From NCBI RefSeq assembly GCF_900188035.1, contig NZ_FZNN01000005.1, positions 1 to 64,000 of the forward strand: a DNA stretch of 64,000 nt. The letters run 5' to 3'. This document shows, piece by piece, positions 54,906-64,000 of the stretch; positions within the stretch are counted from its first letter, which is position 1; each line of letters opens with the position of its first letter. Source of the DNA: Puniceibacterium sediminis. Its GTDB lineage: Bacteria > Pseudomonadota > Alphaproteobacteria > Rhodobacterales > Rhodobacteraceae. The translations under genes and the position numbers were made by a program. The notes under the pieces are model-generated. The model was not told the origin of the DNA. It saw only the letters and a list, made by a program, of their open reading frames with translations, and did not search any database.

Positions 54906-56579
54906 ATGGCAGACGCCGCCATTCACGGCCACGAACACGAGGATCAGCGCGGCTTCTTTACCCGCTGGTTCATGTCGACCAACCACAAGGACATCGGGAT
55001 TCTCTACCTGATCGTCGCGGGCTTAGCCGGGTTCATCTCGGTTGCCTTCACCGTGTACATGCGCATGGAATTGATGAACCCCGGGGTTCAGTACATGTGC
55101 ATGGAAGGCGCACGCCTCTGGCCGGCCGCCGTCGCCGACTGTACCCCCAACGGACACCTCTGGAACGTGCTCATCACCGGCCACGGAATCCTGATGATGT
55201 TCTTCGTGGTCATTCCCGCCCTGTTCGGCGGTTTTGGCAACTATTTCATGCCCTTGCAGATCGGCGCGCCGGACATGGCGTTCCCCCGCATGAACAACCT
55301 TTCGTTCTGGCTCTACGTCGCGGGCACCACTCTGGCGGTCTGTTCGGTGCTTGCACCGGGTGGCAATGGCCAGCTCGGTTCCGGCGTTGGCTGGGTGCTT
55401 TACCCGCCGCTGTCGGTGCGCGAAGGCGGCATGTCCATGGACCTCGCCATCTTTGCCGTGCACGTCTCTGGCGCCTCTTCGATCCTCGGTGCGATCAACA
55501 TGATCACCACCTTCCTGAACATGCGTGCCCCCGGCATGACCCTGTTCAAGGTGCCGCTGTTCTCGTGGTCGATCTTCGTGACGTCCTGGCTGATCCTGCT
55601 GTCGCTGCCGGTTCTGGCCGGTGCCATCACCATGCTGCTGACCGACCGCAACTTCGGGACAACCTTCTTTGACCCCGCAGGCGGTGGCGATCCGATCCTC
55701 TACCAGCACATCCTGTGGTTCTTTGGCCACCCGGAAGTGTACATCGTGATCCTGCCCGGCTTTGGTATCATCAGCCACGTGATCGCAACCTTCGCACGCA
55801 AGCCGATCTTTGGGTACCTGCCCATGGTCTGGGCCCTGATCGCCATTGGCGCGCTTGGCTTTGTCGTCTGGGCGCACCACATGTACACGGTCGGTATGTC
55901 CTTGACCCAGCAGTCTTATTTCATGCTGGCAACCATGGTCATCGCGGTTCCCACGGGCGTCAAGATCTTCTCCTGGATCGCGACCATGTGGGGCGGCTCG
56001 ATCGAGTTCAAGACACCCATGCTCTGGGCCTTCGGCTTCCTGTTCCTCTTCACCGTGGGCGGCGTGACGGGCATCATCCTGTCGCAGGCCGGCATCGACC
56101 GCGCCTATCACGACACCTACTATGTCGTGGCGCACTTCCACTACGTGATGAGCCTCGGGGCCGTGTTCGCAATCTTCGCGGGGATCTACTTCTACTTCCC
56201 CAAGATGACCGGCAAGATGTACCCCGAATGGGCAGGTAAGCTGCACTTCTGGGCGATGTTCATCGGTGCGAACATCACCTTCTTCCCGCAGCACTTCCTT
56301 GGTCGTCAGGGCATGCCGCGCCGCTACATCGACTACCCGGATGCCTTTGCAACCTGGAACTATGTCTCGTCGCTCGGTGCCTTCCTCTCCTTCGCATCCT
56401 TCGTGTTCTTCATCGGCGTGATGGTCTGGACACTGCGCAAGGGCGCTGCCTGCACTCAGGCGAACCCGTGGAACGAATACGCGGATACGCTGGAATGGAC
56501 CCTGCCCTCGCCGCCGCCCGAACATACGTTCGAGCAGCTGCCAAAGCGCGAAGACTGGGACAAGGGCCACGCCCACTAG
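54906..56579 (+). CDS. ctaD: Cytochrome c oxidase subunit I (aa3 type) CtaD
   Basis: A 557-residue heme-copper oxidase core subunit with twelve membrane helices. The N-terminus [20 protein letters not shown] is typical. The CuB/heme region is seen in [20 protein letters not shown] (about residues 268-287; His276 and the His-Tyr pair with Tyr280), WAHHMYTVG (about 322-330), and [15 protein letters not shown] near 402-416 with the heme ligands. ATG 54906 follows ACGAGGAGG. It stands alone; a terminator follows. It reduces O2 and pumps protons. Confidence 0.97.
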   Translation: MADAAIHGHEHEDQRGFFTRWFMSTNHKDIGILYLIVAGLAGFISVAFTVYMRMELMNPGVQYMCMEGARLWPAAVADCTPNGHLWNVLITGHGILMMFFVVIPALFGGFGNYFMPLQIGAPDMAFPRMNNLSFWLYVAGTTLAVCSVLAPGGNGQLGSGVGWVLYPPLSVREGGMSMDLAIFAVHVSGASSILGAINMITTFLNMRAPGMTLFKVPLFSWSIFVTSWLILLSLPVLAGAITMLLTDRNFGTTFFDPAGGGDPILYQHILWFFGHPEVYIVILPGFGIISHVIATFARKPIFGYLPMVWALIAIGALGFVVWAHHMYTVGMSLTQQSYFMLATMVIAVPTGVKIFSWIATMWGGSIEFKTPMLWAFGFLFLFTVGGVTGIILSQAGIDRAYHDTYYVVAHFHYVMSLGAVFAIFAGIYFYFPKMTGKMYPEWAGKLHFWAMFIGANITFFPQHFLGRQGMPRRYIDYPDAFATWNYVSSLGAFLSFASFVFFIGVMVWTLRKGAACTQANPWNEYADTLEWTLPSPPPEHTFEQLPKREDWDKGHAH

Positions 56580-56581
56580 GC

Positions 56582-56635
56582 TTCGTAACTTACGAAAAAC
56601 ACTTGAAAAGGCCCCGCCATCGCGCGGGGCCTTTT
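56582..56635 (+). terminator. ctaD terminator region
   Basis: A small perfect dyad TTCGTAA-C-TTACGAA (56582-56596) precedes a strong hairpin, AAAAGGCCCCG at 56606-56616 pairing with CGGGGCCTTTT at 56624-56634. The TTTT ends the right arm, as in intrinsic terminators. Confidence 0.85.
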
Positions 56636-56806
56636 GCATTTGGGGGCATCTCAGGCGGCCTGGATTTCCCGCGAAACCACAAAGGAACGTCCGTCGCTGG
56701 AACACGCCGCACAGCATTTGATCAGACCACAGCGCCCATCACGCCAGACCTCACGATCCACCACTGCGCACTTGAAACTCCTGCTCAACACGGATCAAAT
56801 ATCCCA

Positions 56807-57562
56807 ATGATCCAACGCTTTGCAGTCATCGCCGACGTCCATGGAAATGCCGACGCCCTGCGCGCCGTCCTTGCTGACATCGACACCGCCGGACTGACGG
56901 AAATCCTCAATCTGGGGGACCATTTCAGCGGCCCACTGGCCGCCGCAGAAACCGCCGCCCTCATAGGCGGGCGTGACATGCTCTCGATTCGCGGAAACCA
57001 TGACCGCTACCTGCTGGAAACCGATCCGGCTGACATGGGCAGCTGGGAAAGCACCGCCTTTGGTCAGCTGTCCCCGGGTGATCTGGACTGGCTGCGCAGC
57101 CTGCCCGCAACCGCCACCATAGGCGACGAAATATTCCTCTGCCATGCCACCCCGCAGGACGACGAAACCTACTGGATGGAGGCACTTACCCCCGACGGCA
57201 TCCCCCACATGGCCGCCCTGCCCGACATCGCGGAACGCGCCATTGGCCTGCACCACAGCCTGATTCTCTGCGGGCATACCCATACTGCGCGGGCGCTGCG
57301 CCTGCCCACGGGCCAATACCTCGTCAATCCCGGCAGCGTCGGGTGCCCGGCCTATGACGACACCCATCCGGTGCCCCATGTGATGCAAACCGGCACGTCC
57401 GACGCCAGCTATGCCATCCTGGAACAACGCACCGACGGCTGGCAGGTCACCTTCCGGCAGCTCCCCTATGACACCCGCCGCATGGCCGATCTGGCCCGCG
57501 CAGCCGACCGGCCAAACTGGGCTGCGGCGCTCACAACCGGCTGGCTGTCGCGCGAAAGCTGA
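56807..57562 (+). CDS. Metallophosphoesterase family protein (YfcE/MPP-like)
   Basis: A 251-residue calcineurin-like phosphoesterase with metal motifs VIADVHGN (Asp and His near residues 9-11), LNLGDHFSG, IRGNHDRYL, HATPQDDE and LCGHTHTA, ending with LVNPGSVGCP. Such proteins hydrolyse phosphodiesters or nucleotides; substrate unassigned. The upstream frame to 56468 runs antisense to nothing useful and lacks family similarity; ATG 56807 gives the correct start. Confidence 0.88.
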   Translation: MIQRFAVIADVHGNADALRAVLADIDTAGLTEILNLGDHFSGPLAAAETAALIGGRDMLSIRGNHDRYLLETDPADMGSWESTAFGQLSPGDLDWLRSLPATATIGDEIFLCHATPQDDETYWMEALTPDGIPHMAALPDIAERAIGLHHSLILCGHTHTARALRLPTGQYLVNPGSVGCPAYDDTHPVPHVMQTGTSDASYAILEQRTDGWQVTFRQLPYDTRRMADLARAADRPNWAAALTTGWLSRES

Positions 57563-57617
57563 GCTGCGTCAAATTCCCGTTCGACACCCCGCGCCAAGAT
57601 GCTAATACCAGATCATC

Positions 57618-58124
57618 ATGCCCTATGACTGGACCCCATCCCATCCCGGCGCGACGTCGCTTGAACTGCGTCTGTGGCCGCACAGATCGCTACCACCCAA
57701 GGGGTTTGCGGCCTTCATCCTTGCGACCTTTGCCATGGCCACACTGCCGCTTTATGGCCTTCTGGGCACGGTACTGCTCTGGGGCCTTCTGCCATTCCTG
57801 CTGATCGCGCTGGCCGGGGTGTACTACGCCCTGCGTCGCAACGACCGGGATCGTCAGGTGCTTGAGGTACTCACCCTGACCCCGCAGGACCTGCATCTTG
57901 TCCGCCATAACCCGCAGGGGCCGGATCAGACATGGCACTGCAATACCTACTGGGCGCGCGTCGCCCTGCACGAAGCGGGTGGACCGGTGCCGAACTATGT
58001 GACCCTGTCCGGTTCAGGCCGCGAGGTTGAAATCGGTGCCTTCCTGTCCGAGGATGAGCGCAAGACCCTATACGGCGACCTGAAGAGCCGCCTGCGCACC
58101 CTGACCGAAGGCCAGCCCGAATGA
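57618..58124 (+). CDS. DUF2244 family membrane protein
   Basis: A 168-residue protein with two adjacent hydrophobic segments at about residues 30-48 and 50-68 and a cytosolic C-terminal domain. The RNDRDRQVLEVLTLTPQDLHLVR run is typical of DUF2244. Function is unknown; the family often sits near cytochrome oxidase genes, as here (about 1 kb from ctaD). Confidence 0.82.
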   Translation: MPYDWTPSHPGATSLELRLWPHRSLPPKGFAAFILATFAMATLPLYGLLGTVLLWGLLPFLLIALAGVYYALRRNDRDRQVLEVLTLTPQDLHLVRHNPQGPDQTWHCNTYWARVALHEAGGPVPNYVTLSGSGREVEIGAFLSEDERKTLYGDLKSRLRTLTEGQPE

Positions 58125-58134
58125 CCTCTTTCTG

Positions 58135-59046
58135 ATGGCCCAAGCCCCCGCCGCGCCAAAACTCAAACGTGCCGCCCTGACCGCCGCCGCGGCGGTCTTT
58201 GGCCCGCGACTGGCGCGCGGGGGCGAAAGCCTGCTGCGCTCTGAACGTGCCGCGCTTGATCTGAGGATCGCGCAAGCCAACCGCCCAAGGCCCCAAGCGG
58301 AAAACGTAACCTTTCTCATCCCGCTCGTCAGTCCGCAGCACGTGGGCGACTGGGATGCCGTCACGACACGTCTCAATCTGACCCTGCGCAGCCTCATGGA
58401 TCAGTCCGACCCCAACTGGCGCGCAGTCATCTGCTGCCAGACCAAACCACCTTTGCCCGACGATGCCCGGATCACGCACCTGCCCTTTGCCGATCCAACC
58501 CCCGGCAACGACAAATGGCGCAAGCTGGCGGCGCTGTGCAATCACCTGACGGCTATGTACCTGGCCCCGGGCTATGTCATGAGCTTTGATGCCGATGATC
58601 TGCTGCGGCAGGGGGTCGTGGCCGAAATGCTGAAACGTCAGGCGCGCGGCGGATATCTGGTGCGTTCGGGATATGTGCGCGATGCCTCGACCGGCGCTAT
58701 CGCCCTCGCAGATGCCCCCAGCCTGTCAGCGCCATTGCGCAAACCGTTCTGGAAACTCTGCGGATCTTGCGTGGCGCTATTTCACGACTCGACCGTACCG
58801 CAAAGCGCCGCCTTCCTGCGCGAAATGACCCAGCACGAACACCGCATGTTTCCCTATCTTGCCCGACTGGCGCATCAGCCGCTCGCGCCGCTAAGCAAGC
58901 CGTCGGTGCTTTATGAGCTGAACCATGGCGAAAACTTCGGTGCCAGACGCGGCCGGGTCGGTTTCAAGACGCGTTTTGTGGAACGTTTCCGGATTACGGA
59001 CGCCGCGACTCTGCAGGCCATAGCTCAGGACTTCCCCGCCCCCTGA
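58135..59046 (+). CDS. Putative glycosyltransferase (rhamnosyl-like GT-A fold)
   Basis: A 303-residue protein. A GT-A start is seen in TFLIPLVSPQHVGDWDAVTTRLNLTLRSL (split near residues 59-87), and the metal/sugar-nucleotide DxD motif in YVMSFDADDLLRQG (about 146-159). C-terminal HEHRMF and ELNHGENF are typical of the putative rhamnosyl transferase group. It starts 10 bp after the DUF2244 gene. Acceptor unknown; probably envelope polysaccharide. Confidence 0.72.
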   Translation: MAQAPAAPKLKRAALTAAAAVFGPRLARGGESLLRSERAALDLRIAQANRPRPQAENVTFLIPLVSPQHVGDWDAVTTRLNLTLRSLMDQSDPNWRAVICCQTKPPLPDDARITHLPFADPTPGNDKWRKLAALCNHLTAMYLAPGYVMSFDADDLLRQGVVAEMLKRQARGGYLVRSGYVRDASTGAIALADAPSLSAPLRKPFWKLCGSCVALFHDSTVPQSAAFLREMTQHEHRMFPYLARLAHQPLAPLSKPSVLYELNHGENFGARRGRVGFKTRFVERFRITDAATLQAIAQDFPAP

Positions 59047-59159
59047 CCGGAGCCGGTTTCATCTGTTCATGAATATTCCAGGGGATTCGCGGTACGACGA
59101 TTGGGTAGCGTCCCTGCCTTCCGACAAGACAGTAGAATTTCACCTTAGGTCAGCAGACG

Positions 59160-59203
59160 GCGCAGGCAAAGCCCGCCTGCGCTTGCCGAACCGCTCGGCA
59201 AGC
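59160..59203. terminator. Two tandem hairpins between convergent genes
   Basis: First: arms GCGCAGGC (59160-59167) and GCCTGCGC (59175-59182). Second: arms GCTTGCCGA (59181-59189) and TCGGCAAGC (59195-59203). They sit just before the minus-strand stop at 59213 and downstream of the plus-strand gene; no T-tract. Confidence 0.55.
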
Positions 59204-59212
59204 GCTCTCAGG

Positions 59213-59677
59213 TCAGCTCGCTGAAAGACGGGTCTTGACCATCGGGCCGACTGCGGCGAAATCCATCTGCCCGGTATATTTGCCTTTCAGCACAGCCATC
59301 ACCCGCCCCATGTCGCGGATGGAATCAGCGCCGACCTCGGCAACGGCCGCGTCCACCGCCGCCTGAACTTCATCGTCCGAAAGCTTCTTCGGCAGGAATT
59401 CCTCGATCACCTCGATCTCGGAAAGCTCCCGCTCGGCCAGATCCAGACGTCCGCCCTCTTCGTAGATCTTCGCGCTTTCGCGGCGCTGCTTGACCATTTT
59501 GCCAAGAATGGCAAGAACTTCGGCATCCCCGACACCGTCGTCATTGCCCTCGGCCCGCACCGCGATGTCGCGATCCTTGATTGCCGCATTGATCAGCCGC
59601 ACCGTGGACAGGCGATCAACCGCCTTGTCCCGCATTGCCTGTTTCATCGCCGTCGTGATCCGCGCGCGCAGTTCCAT
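59213..59677 (-). CDS. GatB/YqeY domain-containing protein
   Basis: A 154-residue YqeY-family protein, matching the C-terminal tail domain of GatB. Landmarks are LSTVRLINAAIKDRDIAVR (about residues 23-41), LAKMVKQRRESAKIYEEGGR-type run and DMGRVMAVLKGKYTGQMDF near the end. Often considered to bind tRNA-like structures, but the function is not settled. It is divergent from carA. Confidence 0.9.
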   Translation of the reverse strand: MELRARITTAMKQAMRDKAVDRLSTVRLINAAIKDRDIAVRAEGNDDGVGDAEVLAILGKMVKQRRESAKIYEEGGRLDLAERELSEIEVIEEFLPKKLSDDEVQAAVDAAVAEVGADSIRDMGRVMAVLKGKYTGQMDFAAVGPMVKTRLSAS

Positions 59678-59862
59678 GGCCCATTCATCCCCGAGTTTTT
59701 ACCAATTGTTGACACTAAGCGAATCCCGATCCCGGCACAACCGGACAGACGCAGCGGAAACCCCTTGTTTTCATGCCTGATCGCCCTGCCACCCCGGGTC
59801 TTGACCCTGCACGGCGCGCCCCTTAGGTATGCCAAAGTTTGCCACCCGACAGGAGCTGACCC

Positions 59863-61026
59863 ATGTCCCTCGCCCAGACCCGGAAACCCACCGCATGCCT
59901 CGTGCTTGCCGATGGCACTATCTTTTACGGACAGGGCTTTGGTGCCACTGGCGACACGGTGGCAGAACTCTGCTTCAACACGGCCATGTCGGGGTATCAG
60001 GAAATCATGACCGACCCGTCTTATGCGGGCCAGATCGTGACCTTTACCTTCCCGCATATCGGCAATGTCGGCGTGAATCCCGAAGATGACGAAACGGCTG
60101 ACCCGGTCGCCGCCGGCATGGTGGTCAAATGGATGCCGACCCAATCATCGAACTGGCGCGCGGTCACACAGCTCTCGGAGTGGCTGTCGGCGCGCGGGCG
60201 CATTGCCATCGGCGGGATCGACACACGTCGCCTGACACGTGCCATCCGCCAGCAGGGTGCGCCGCATGTTGCCTTGTCGCACAGCCCCGATGGCGTTTTC
60301 GACATTGATGCGCTGCTCGAAAAGGCCCGCGGTTTTTCCGGCCTGACCGGGCTTGACCTTGCGCGCGACGTGACCTGCACTCAGTCCTACCGCTGGGATG
60401 AAATGCGTTGGGCCTGGCCTCAGGGCTACGCCCCCCAGACTGCACCCCGGTTCAAGGTCGTCGCGATCGACTATGGCGCCAAGCGCAACATCCTGCGCTG
60501 CCTCGCGTCGGCGGGGTGCGACGTGACCGTGATGCCGGCCTCGGCAACGGTCGAGGATGTAATGGCACAAAGCCCGGACGGCGTGTTCCTCTCCAACGGA
60601 CCCGGCGATCCGGCTGCGACCGGCGTTTACGCTGTGCCGACGATCAAGGGCATTCTTGAACGCAACATTCCGGTCTTTGGCATCTGCCTGGGTCACCAGA
60701 TGCTGGCGCTTGCCCTTGGTGCGCGCACGGTCAAGATGAACCACGGCCATCACGGCGCCAACCATCCGGTCAAGGAAACCGAAACCGGCAAGGTCGAGAT
60801 CACCTCGATGAACCATGGTTTCGCCGTCGACAGCCAGACCCTGCCCAAGGGGGTTCTGGAAACCCACGTCTCGCTGTTTGACGGGTCGAACTGTGGTATC
60901 CGCATGGCGAACCGCCCGGTCTTTTCAGTGCAACACCACCCCGAGGCAAGCCCCGGCCCCCAGGATAGTTTCTACCTGTTCGAACGTTTCGCGGAATCGA
61001 TGGAGAAAGCTTCCGAGGCGCGTTGA
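59863..61026 (+). CDS. carA: Carbamoyl-phosphate synthase small subunit CarA
   Basis: A 387-residue glutaminase subunit supplying ammonia for carbamoyl phosphate (arginine and pyrimidine synthesis). The N-terminal CPSase domain has LVLADGTIFYGQGFGATGDT (about 11-30). The class I amidotransferase has the nucleophile in VFGICLGHQMLALALG (about 270-285) and the His/Glu pair in VQHHPEASPGPQDS near 351-364. The ATG has an AGGAG site. Confidence 0.96.
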   Translation: MSLAQTRKPTACLVLADGTIFYGQGFGATGDTVAELCFNTAMSGYQEIMTDPSYAGQIVTFTFPHIGNVGVNPEDDETADPVAAGMVVKWMPTQSSNWRAVTQLSEWLSARGRIAIGGIDTRRLTRAIRQQGAPHVALSHSPDGVFDIDALLEKARGFSGLTGLDLARDVTCTQSYRWDEMRWAWPQGYAPQTAPRFKVVAIDYGAKRNILRCLASAGCDVTVMPASATVEDVMAQSPDGVFLSNGPGDPAATGVYAVPTIKGILERNIPVFGICLGHQMLALALGARTVKMNHGHHGANHPVKETETGKVEITSMNHGFAVDSQTLPKGVLETHVSLFDGSNCGIRMANRPVFSVQHHPEASPGPQDSFYLFERFAESMEKASEAR

Positions 61027-61113
61027 ATCGTCTCCGTTGTTTGCGCGATTGACCCAGTCTTGCGGACCTCTGCTGTTAGGTCTGGGTTCATCAATGCTGA
61101 AATTGTGTTAATT

Positions 61114-61132
61114 TTAACGCTACCTTAACCAT
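61114..61132 (+). promoter_or_regulatory. CtrA-type binding site upstream of the GT2 gene
   Basis: TTAA (61114-61117), seven bases, TTAA (61125-61128) and CCAT: the full CtrA consensus TTAA-N7-TTAACCAT, 40 bp before the start codon. Position fits a promoter-proximal site. Confidence 0.6.
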
Positions 61133-61171
61133 ACCATCTTCATCTGATCCCGTAATACGTCGAGGATCGGT

Positions 61172-63055
61172 ATGAGTGAACAGCATCTGAGTGATGTCAC
61201 GGCCAACCTTGCCCATGCGGGGGCAGCCGGTCCGCGCCCCATCAGCAAAACCCTCGTCCAGTCGGGTATCGTGTCGCCCACGGACATGCTCGGTGCCTTG
61301 GCTCAGGCAGCACACAGCGGAACCGCGCTGGACCGCATTCTTGTCGCTGACGGCTTGACCACCCCGGATCAGATGCTTTCGGCACAGGCACGTCAACTCG
61401 GGGTGAGCTGCCTTGATCCGGCCATCTTGGCCCCGGATGCGACGTTATGCGGGCTGCTTGATCCGGCCTTCTGTCTCAAGCACGGCATACTACCCTGGAC
61501 ACGGATCGGCCCGACCACGGTCATCGCGACCGCCCGCCCCGAAGAGTTCCAGGCCTTGCGCCCACAATTGACCGCCACGCTGGGCCCGGTAGTGATGGGA
61601 ATGGTGTCCGAAGCGGACATTCAGGCCCTTATTGTTGCCCGCCACGGCGGCGAACTAGCAGCGCGCGCCGAAACATGTGTGATTGCTGCAGAAAGCTCGC
61701 GTGACATCAATCGGATGACCCTTGGCCGCGGATTTGTCGCGGCGGGCTTTGCTGCGGCTTGTCTGGCGTTCCTGGCTTTCGCCCCTACCCTGTTCTTTGC
61801 AGTAATCGTCGCGCTTGCGCTAATCACCCTGCTGATGGCGCAGGGACTCAAACTGGCAGCGCTGTTTGCTTCTCGCGCCGCCTCTTCCGCCGCAGCGCTC
61901 GCATCGAAGACCGCCCGCCCCACAGTCTCTTTACTCGTGCCGCTCGTCCGCGAACAGGGCATCGCGGCTACACTGATCACCCGCCTGAGCCGGCTGGATT
62001 ACCCAAAGGCGCTGCTAGACGTCATCCTTGTACTGGAAGCGGGAGATAGCCCGACCCGCGCCGCTCTGGACCAGGCCGAATATCCGCCCTGGATGCGGAT
62101 CGTCGAAGTCCCCCCGGGGACGATCACCACCAAGCCGCGTGCAATGAACTATGCGCTGAGCTTTTGCCGGGGCGAAATTATCGGGGTCTATGACGCCGAA
62201 GACGCCCCCGCCGCCAATCAGATCAGCCGCGTGGCTGATCGATTTTCGCAAACCCCCGATCATGTAGCCTGCATTCAGGGCATCCTCGATTTCTACAACC
62301 CGCGCGCCAACTGGCTGTCGCGATGCTTTGCCATAGAATACGCGACATGGTTCCGCGTTCTGTTGCCCGGCCTTGCGCGGCTGGGATTCGCAATTCCGCT
62401 GGGTGGGACGACCGTCTTCTTTCGTCGCGCAGCGCTGGAAAAGGTGCGTGGCTGGGATGCGCACAACGTGACAGAGGATGCCGATCTGGGTATCCGTCTC
62501 GCCCGCTATGGCTATGTCACTGAACTGCTGCCCACCGTTACCCGTGAAGAGGCGAACAACCGCATCTGGCCATGGATCAAACAACGTTCGCGTTGGCTCA
62601 AGGGATATATGGTCACCTACCGCGTTCACATGCGCCGCCCCGCACGCCTCATGCACACTCTTGGCCCTTGGAAATTTCTTGGTTTTCAACTGGTTTTTTT
62701 AACGGCGATCCTGCAGTTTCTTCTGCTCCCCGCACTCTGGTCTTTCTGGCTTATCGTGTTCGGCTTGCCCCACCCTTTAAGCGGCCTGATTGCTCCCGGT
62801 CTGATGACGGCATTGATCAGCATTTTTCTGATATCCGAGGCGATCTCCCTTCTTGTCAGTCTCGCCGCCGTGGCGCGAAGCCCGCATGACGGACTGCTGA
62901 TCTGGGTGCCGACGATGTTTCTCTATTTCCCGTTGGGTGTCGTCGCAGCCTACAAGGGGCTTTACGAACTGGTGGTCAAACCGTTCTACTGGGACAAGAC
63001 CACACATGGCCATTCCCCGCCCGACAACGCCGGCGCAGATCAGGCCAAAGATTAA
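61172..63055 (+). CDS. GT2-family processive glycosyltransferase with N-terminal MshEN-like domain
   Basis: A 627-residue membrane protein. Residues about 20-160 resemble the GspE/MshE N-terminal domain found in c-di-GMP-binding proteins: paired LVQSGIVSPTDMLGAL and LVADGLTTPDQMLSAQ repeats. Two hydrophobic segments near 187-225 precede a GT-A domain (about 250-470) with YDAEDAP (DxD), TEDADLG and KQRSRWLKG (QxxRW type). Three to four membrane helices follow (about 500-600). It fits a polysaccharide synthase of the cellulose-synthase superfamily. The ATG follows GAGGATCGG; a CtrA box lies just upstream. Confidence 0.85.
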   Translation: MSEQHLSDVTANLAHAGAAGPRPISKTLVQSGIVSPTDMLGALAQAAHSGTALDRILVADGLTTPDQMLSAQARQLGVSCLDPAILAPDATLCGLLDPAFCLKHGILPWTRIGPTTVIATARPEEFQALRPQLTATLGPVVMGMVSEADIQALIVARHGGELAARAETCVIAAESSRDINRMTLGRGFVAAGFAAACLAFLAFAPTLFFAVIVALALITLLMAQGLKLAALFASRAASSAAALASKTARPTVSLLVPLVREQGIAATLITRLSRLDYPKALLDVILVLEAGDSPTRAALDQAEYPPWMRIVEVPPGTITTKPRAMNYALSFCRGEIIGVYDAEDAPAANQISRVADRFSQTPDHVACIQGILDFYNPRANWLSRCFAIEYATWFRVLLPGLARLGFAIPLGGTTVFFRRAALEKVRGWDAHNVTEDADLGIRLARYGYVTELLPTVTREEANNRIWPWIKQRSRWLKGYMVTYRVHMRRPARLMHTLGPWKFLGFQLVFLTAILQFLLLPALWSFWLIVFGLPHPLSGLIAPGLMTALISIFLISEAISLLVSLAAVARSPHDGLLIWVPTMFLYFPLGVVAAYKGLYELVVKPFYWDKTTHGHSPPDNAGADQAKD

Positions 63056-63696
63056 CCCTTGGCCTTGCTGTCCAGCTTGAGCCGCGTCACGAAGGCTACG
63101 GAGATATGGTCGCGCAGCGCCCGGTAGGCCGCCGCTTCATCGCGTTTTGAAATGGCGTCGACAATCGCCAGATGCTCGGCCAGCGCAATTTCACCTCGTC
63201 CTTGCGCCGCAAGCGAGGTGGTCGCCATCAGCGCCATGGACCGATGCACCAGATCAAGCTGCTGGACCAGATAGCGGTTGTGCGAGGCAAGATGGATCTG
63301 CTGGTGGAACCGTCGATTCGCCCGCGCCAGCGCTCCGGGATTGTCCAGCAGGGCGCGGTCTTCCTCGACCATGTCATGCAGGACCTGGATTTCCTCTTCG
63401 GTGGCATGACGTGCCGCCAGTCTGGCCGCCAGCCCCTCAAGCTCGGTACGCACCACGTAGAGTTCGGCCATCTGGTTGTGATCAAGCGAGGCGACAATCA
63501 ACGACCGCCCGTCCCGCGCCAGCAAGGATTGCGTCTCAAGCCGTTGCAATGCCTCGCGGATGGGGGTGCGGGACACACCGAAACGATCTGCGAGATCGCT
63601 TTCCACCAGCCGGTCACCCGGCTTGTAAACGCCGACGTCAATCGCTTCGAGGATCAGCGTATAGGCATCCTTCTGCTGTGCCTTGACTTGATTCAT
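63052..63696 (-). CDS. GntR family transcriptional regulator (FadR/FCD subfamily)
   Basis: A 214-residue regulator. The winged helix-turn-helix is at about residues 10-72 (KPGDRLVESDLADRFGVSRT and PIREALQRLETQSLL). The C-terminal helical FCD domain has metal-type His/Arg positions (HQQIHLASHNRYLVQQLD near 131-148). Its stop overlaps the GT2 stop in the sequence TTAA (63052-63055). The target is unknown; it is divergent from the HAD gene. Confidence 0.9.
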   Translation of the reverse strand: MNQVKAQQKDAYTLILEAIDVGVYKPGDRLVESDLADRFGVSRTPIREALQRLETQSLLARDGRSLIVASLDHNQMAELYVVRTELEGLAARLAARHATEEEIQVLHDMVEEDRALLDNPGALARANRRFHQQIHLASHNRYLVQQLDLVHRSMALMATTSLAAQGRGEIALAEHLAIVDAISKRDEAAAYRALRDHISVAFVTRLKLDSKAKG

Positions 63697-63907
63697 CTGC
63701 TGTCCTTTTTACCGCTTGGCGCACGATAGCCCCGTGCCGCCCCGTCAATCAAGCGCAGCGGCATCGCACTAAAGGATAGCGGGAATTACTGAAGAAAACC
63801 GCCAAAGCTAAAGTGCTCATTGGCGTTCCTTAAATCTTTTCATATCGACGCGCGCTACTCGTGCATCAGCGATTGCACCAGATCGCGTCGGGCGGTAGCC
63901 TCGCGCC

Positions 63908-64000
63908 ATGATCAAGCAAAGCTTCTCACATGTCCGCACTTGGGTGTTCGATCTCGACAACACCCTCTATCCGCCTGCCGCGAGGCTTTTCGATCAAATC
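63908..64000 (+). CDS. HAD-superfamily hydrolase, partial (pyrimidine 5'-nucleotidase type)
   Basis: Only the first 31 codons are in the window. It begins MIKQSFSHVRTWVFDLDNTL, where FDLDNTLYP contains the catalytic HAD motif I (DxDxT). This start with LYPPAARLF matches pyrimidine 5'-nucleotidases. The gene runs off the end. Confidence 0.75.
   Translation, partial: MIKQSFSHVRTWVFDLDNTLYPPAARLFDQI

Noticed and set aside
55023-56717. 564-codon minus-strand frame under ctaD
   Set aside because: Antisense shadow of the highly conserved ctaD gene, with extreme His/Asp/Gln content.
1-64000. CRISPR arrays, insertion sequences, prophage genes
   Set aside because: No regularly spaced direct repeats, transposase motifs or phage structural genes were seen.

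Overview
The window looks like a chromosomal segment of a Rhodobacterales (Roseobacter-group) alphaproteobacterium. This is inferred from high GC, tightly overlapping (ATGA/TCAT-type) operons, the aerobic CobG/CobN vitamin B12 cluster, a perfect CtrA-type site, aa3 oxidase subunit I, and the overall family mix. No database search was possible; family names come from motifs and domain order.

Layout. 1-509: no convincing gene. 510-4695: a small conserved protein (minus) divergent from a four-gene operon: MgtE Mg channel, retropepsin-like RimK-associated protease, RimK glutamate ligase and an AstE/AspA-type zinc hydrolase. 4696-7290: a visibly AT-richer patch carrying a PAS-PAS histidine kinase and a stand-alone receiver with altered active-site residues. 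7293-22478: an amine/amino-acid catabolic island in two halves. The first half is a divergent LysR plus an amino-acid ABC importer, a creatininase-family amidohydrolase, a class III aminotransferase, a BKACE enzyme, a GNAT and an acetylpolyamine amidohydrolase. The second half is another LysR plus PotDABC-type polyamine importer and aminobutyraldehyde dehydrogenase. LysR-type T-N11-A dyads sit in front of both operons. 22578-30576: a minus-strand siderophore uptake cluster (TonB receptor, AraC regulator, siderophore-interacting reductase, FepC/G/D/B-type importer) without biosynthesis genes.

30860-49550: a large aerobic cobalamin cluster: cobF, cbiM-like permease, cobA, cobB, cobM, cobE, cobL, (cobK on the opposite strand), cobJ, cobI, cobH, cobG, cobN, cobW, DUF1636, then divergent cobO, a PduX-like GHMP kinase, cobD and cobC. 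It has two cobalamin riboswitches, both minus strand. The genes cover uroporphyrinogen III to adenosylated cobyrinate diamide plus the aminopropanol-phosphate arm; cobS/T, cobQ, cobU/V/P are not in the window. cobK is the odd one: one plus-strand gene inserted in a minus-strand run, its start codon interlocked with that of cobL and its 3' end overlapping cobJ by 28 bp.

49716-64000: tRNA-Leu(GAG), then mostly housekeeping genes: a secreted peptidoglycan-binding-like protein, metallophosphoesterases, a diacylglycerol-kinase-like lipid kinase, lipB, ctaD, a DUF2244 membrane protein, glycosyltransferases, a YqeY-like protein, carA, a GT2 synthase fused to a MshEN-like domain behind a perfect CtrA motif, a GntR regulator and the start of a HAD phosphatase.

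The observations I rate highest are the antisense-nested cobK, the first catabolic operon, whose gene set fits beta-amino acid (possibly N-acetyl-beta-lysine) breakdown, and the CtrA-box GT2/MshEN gene.
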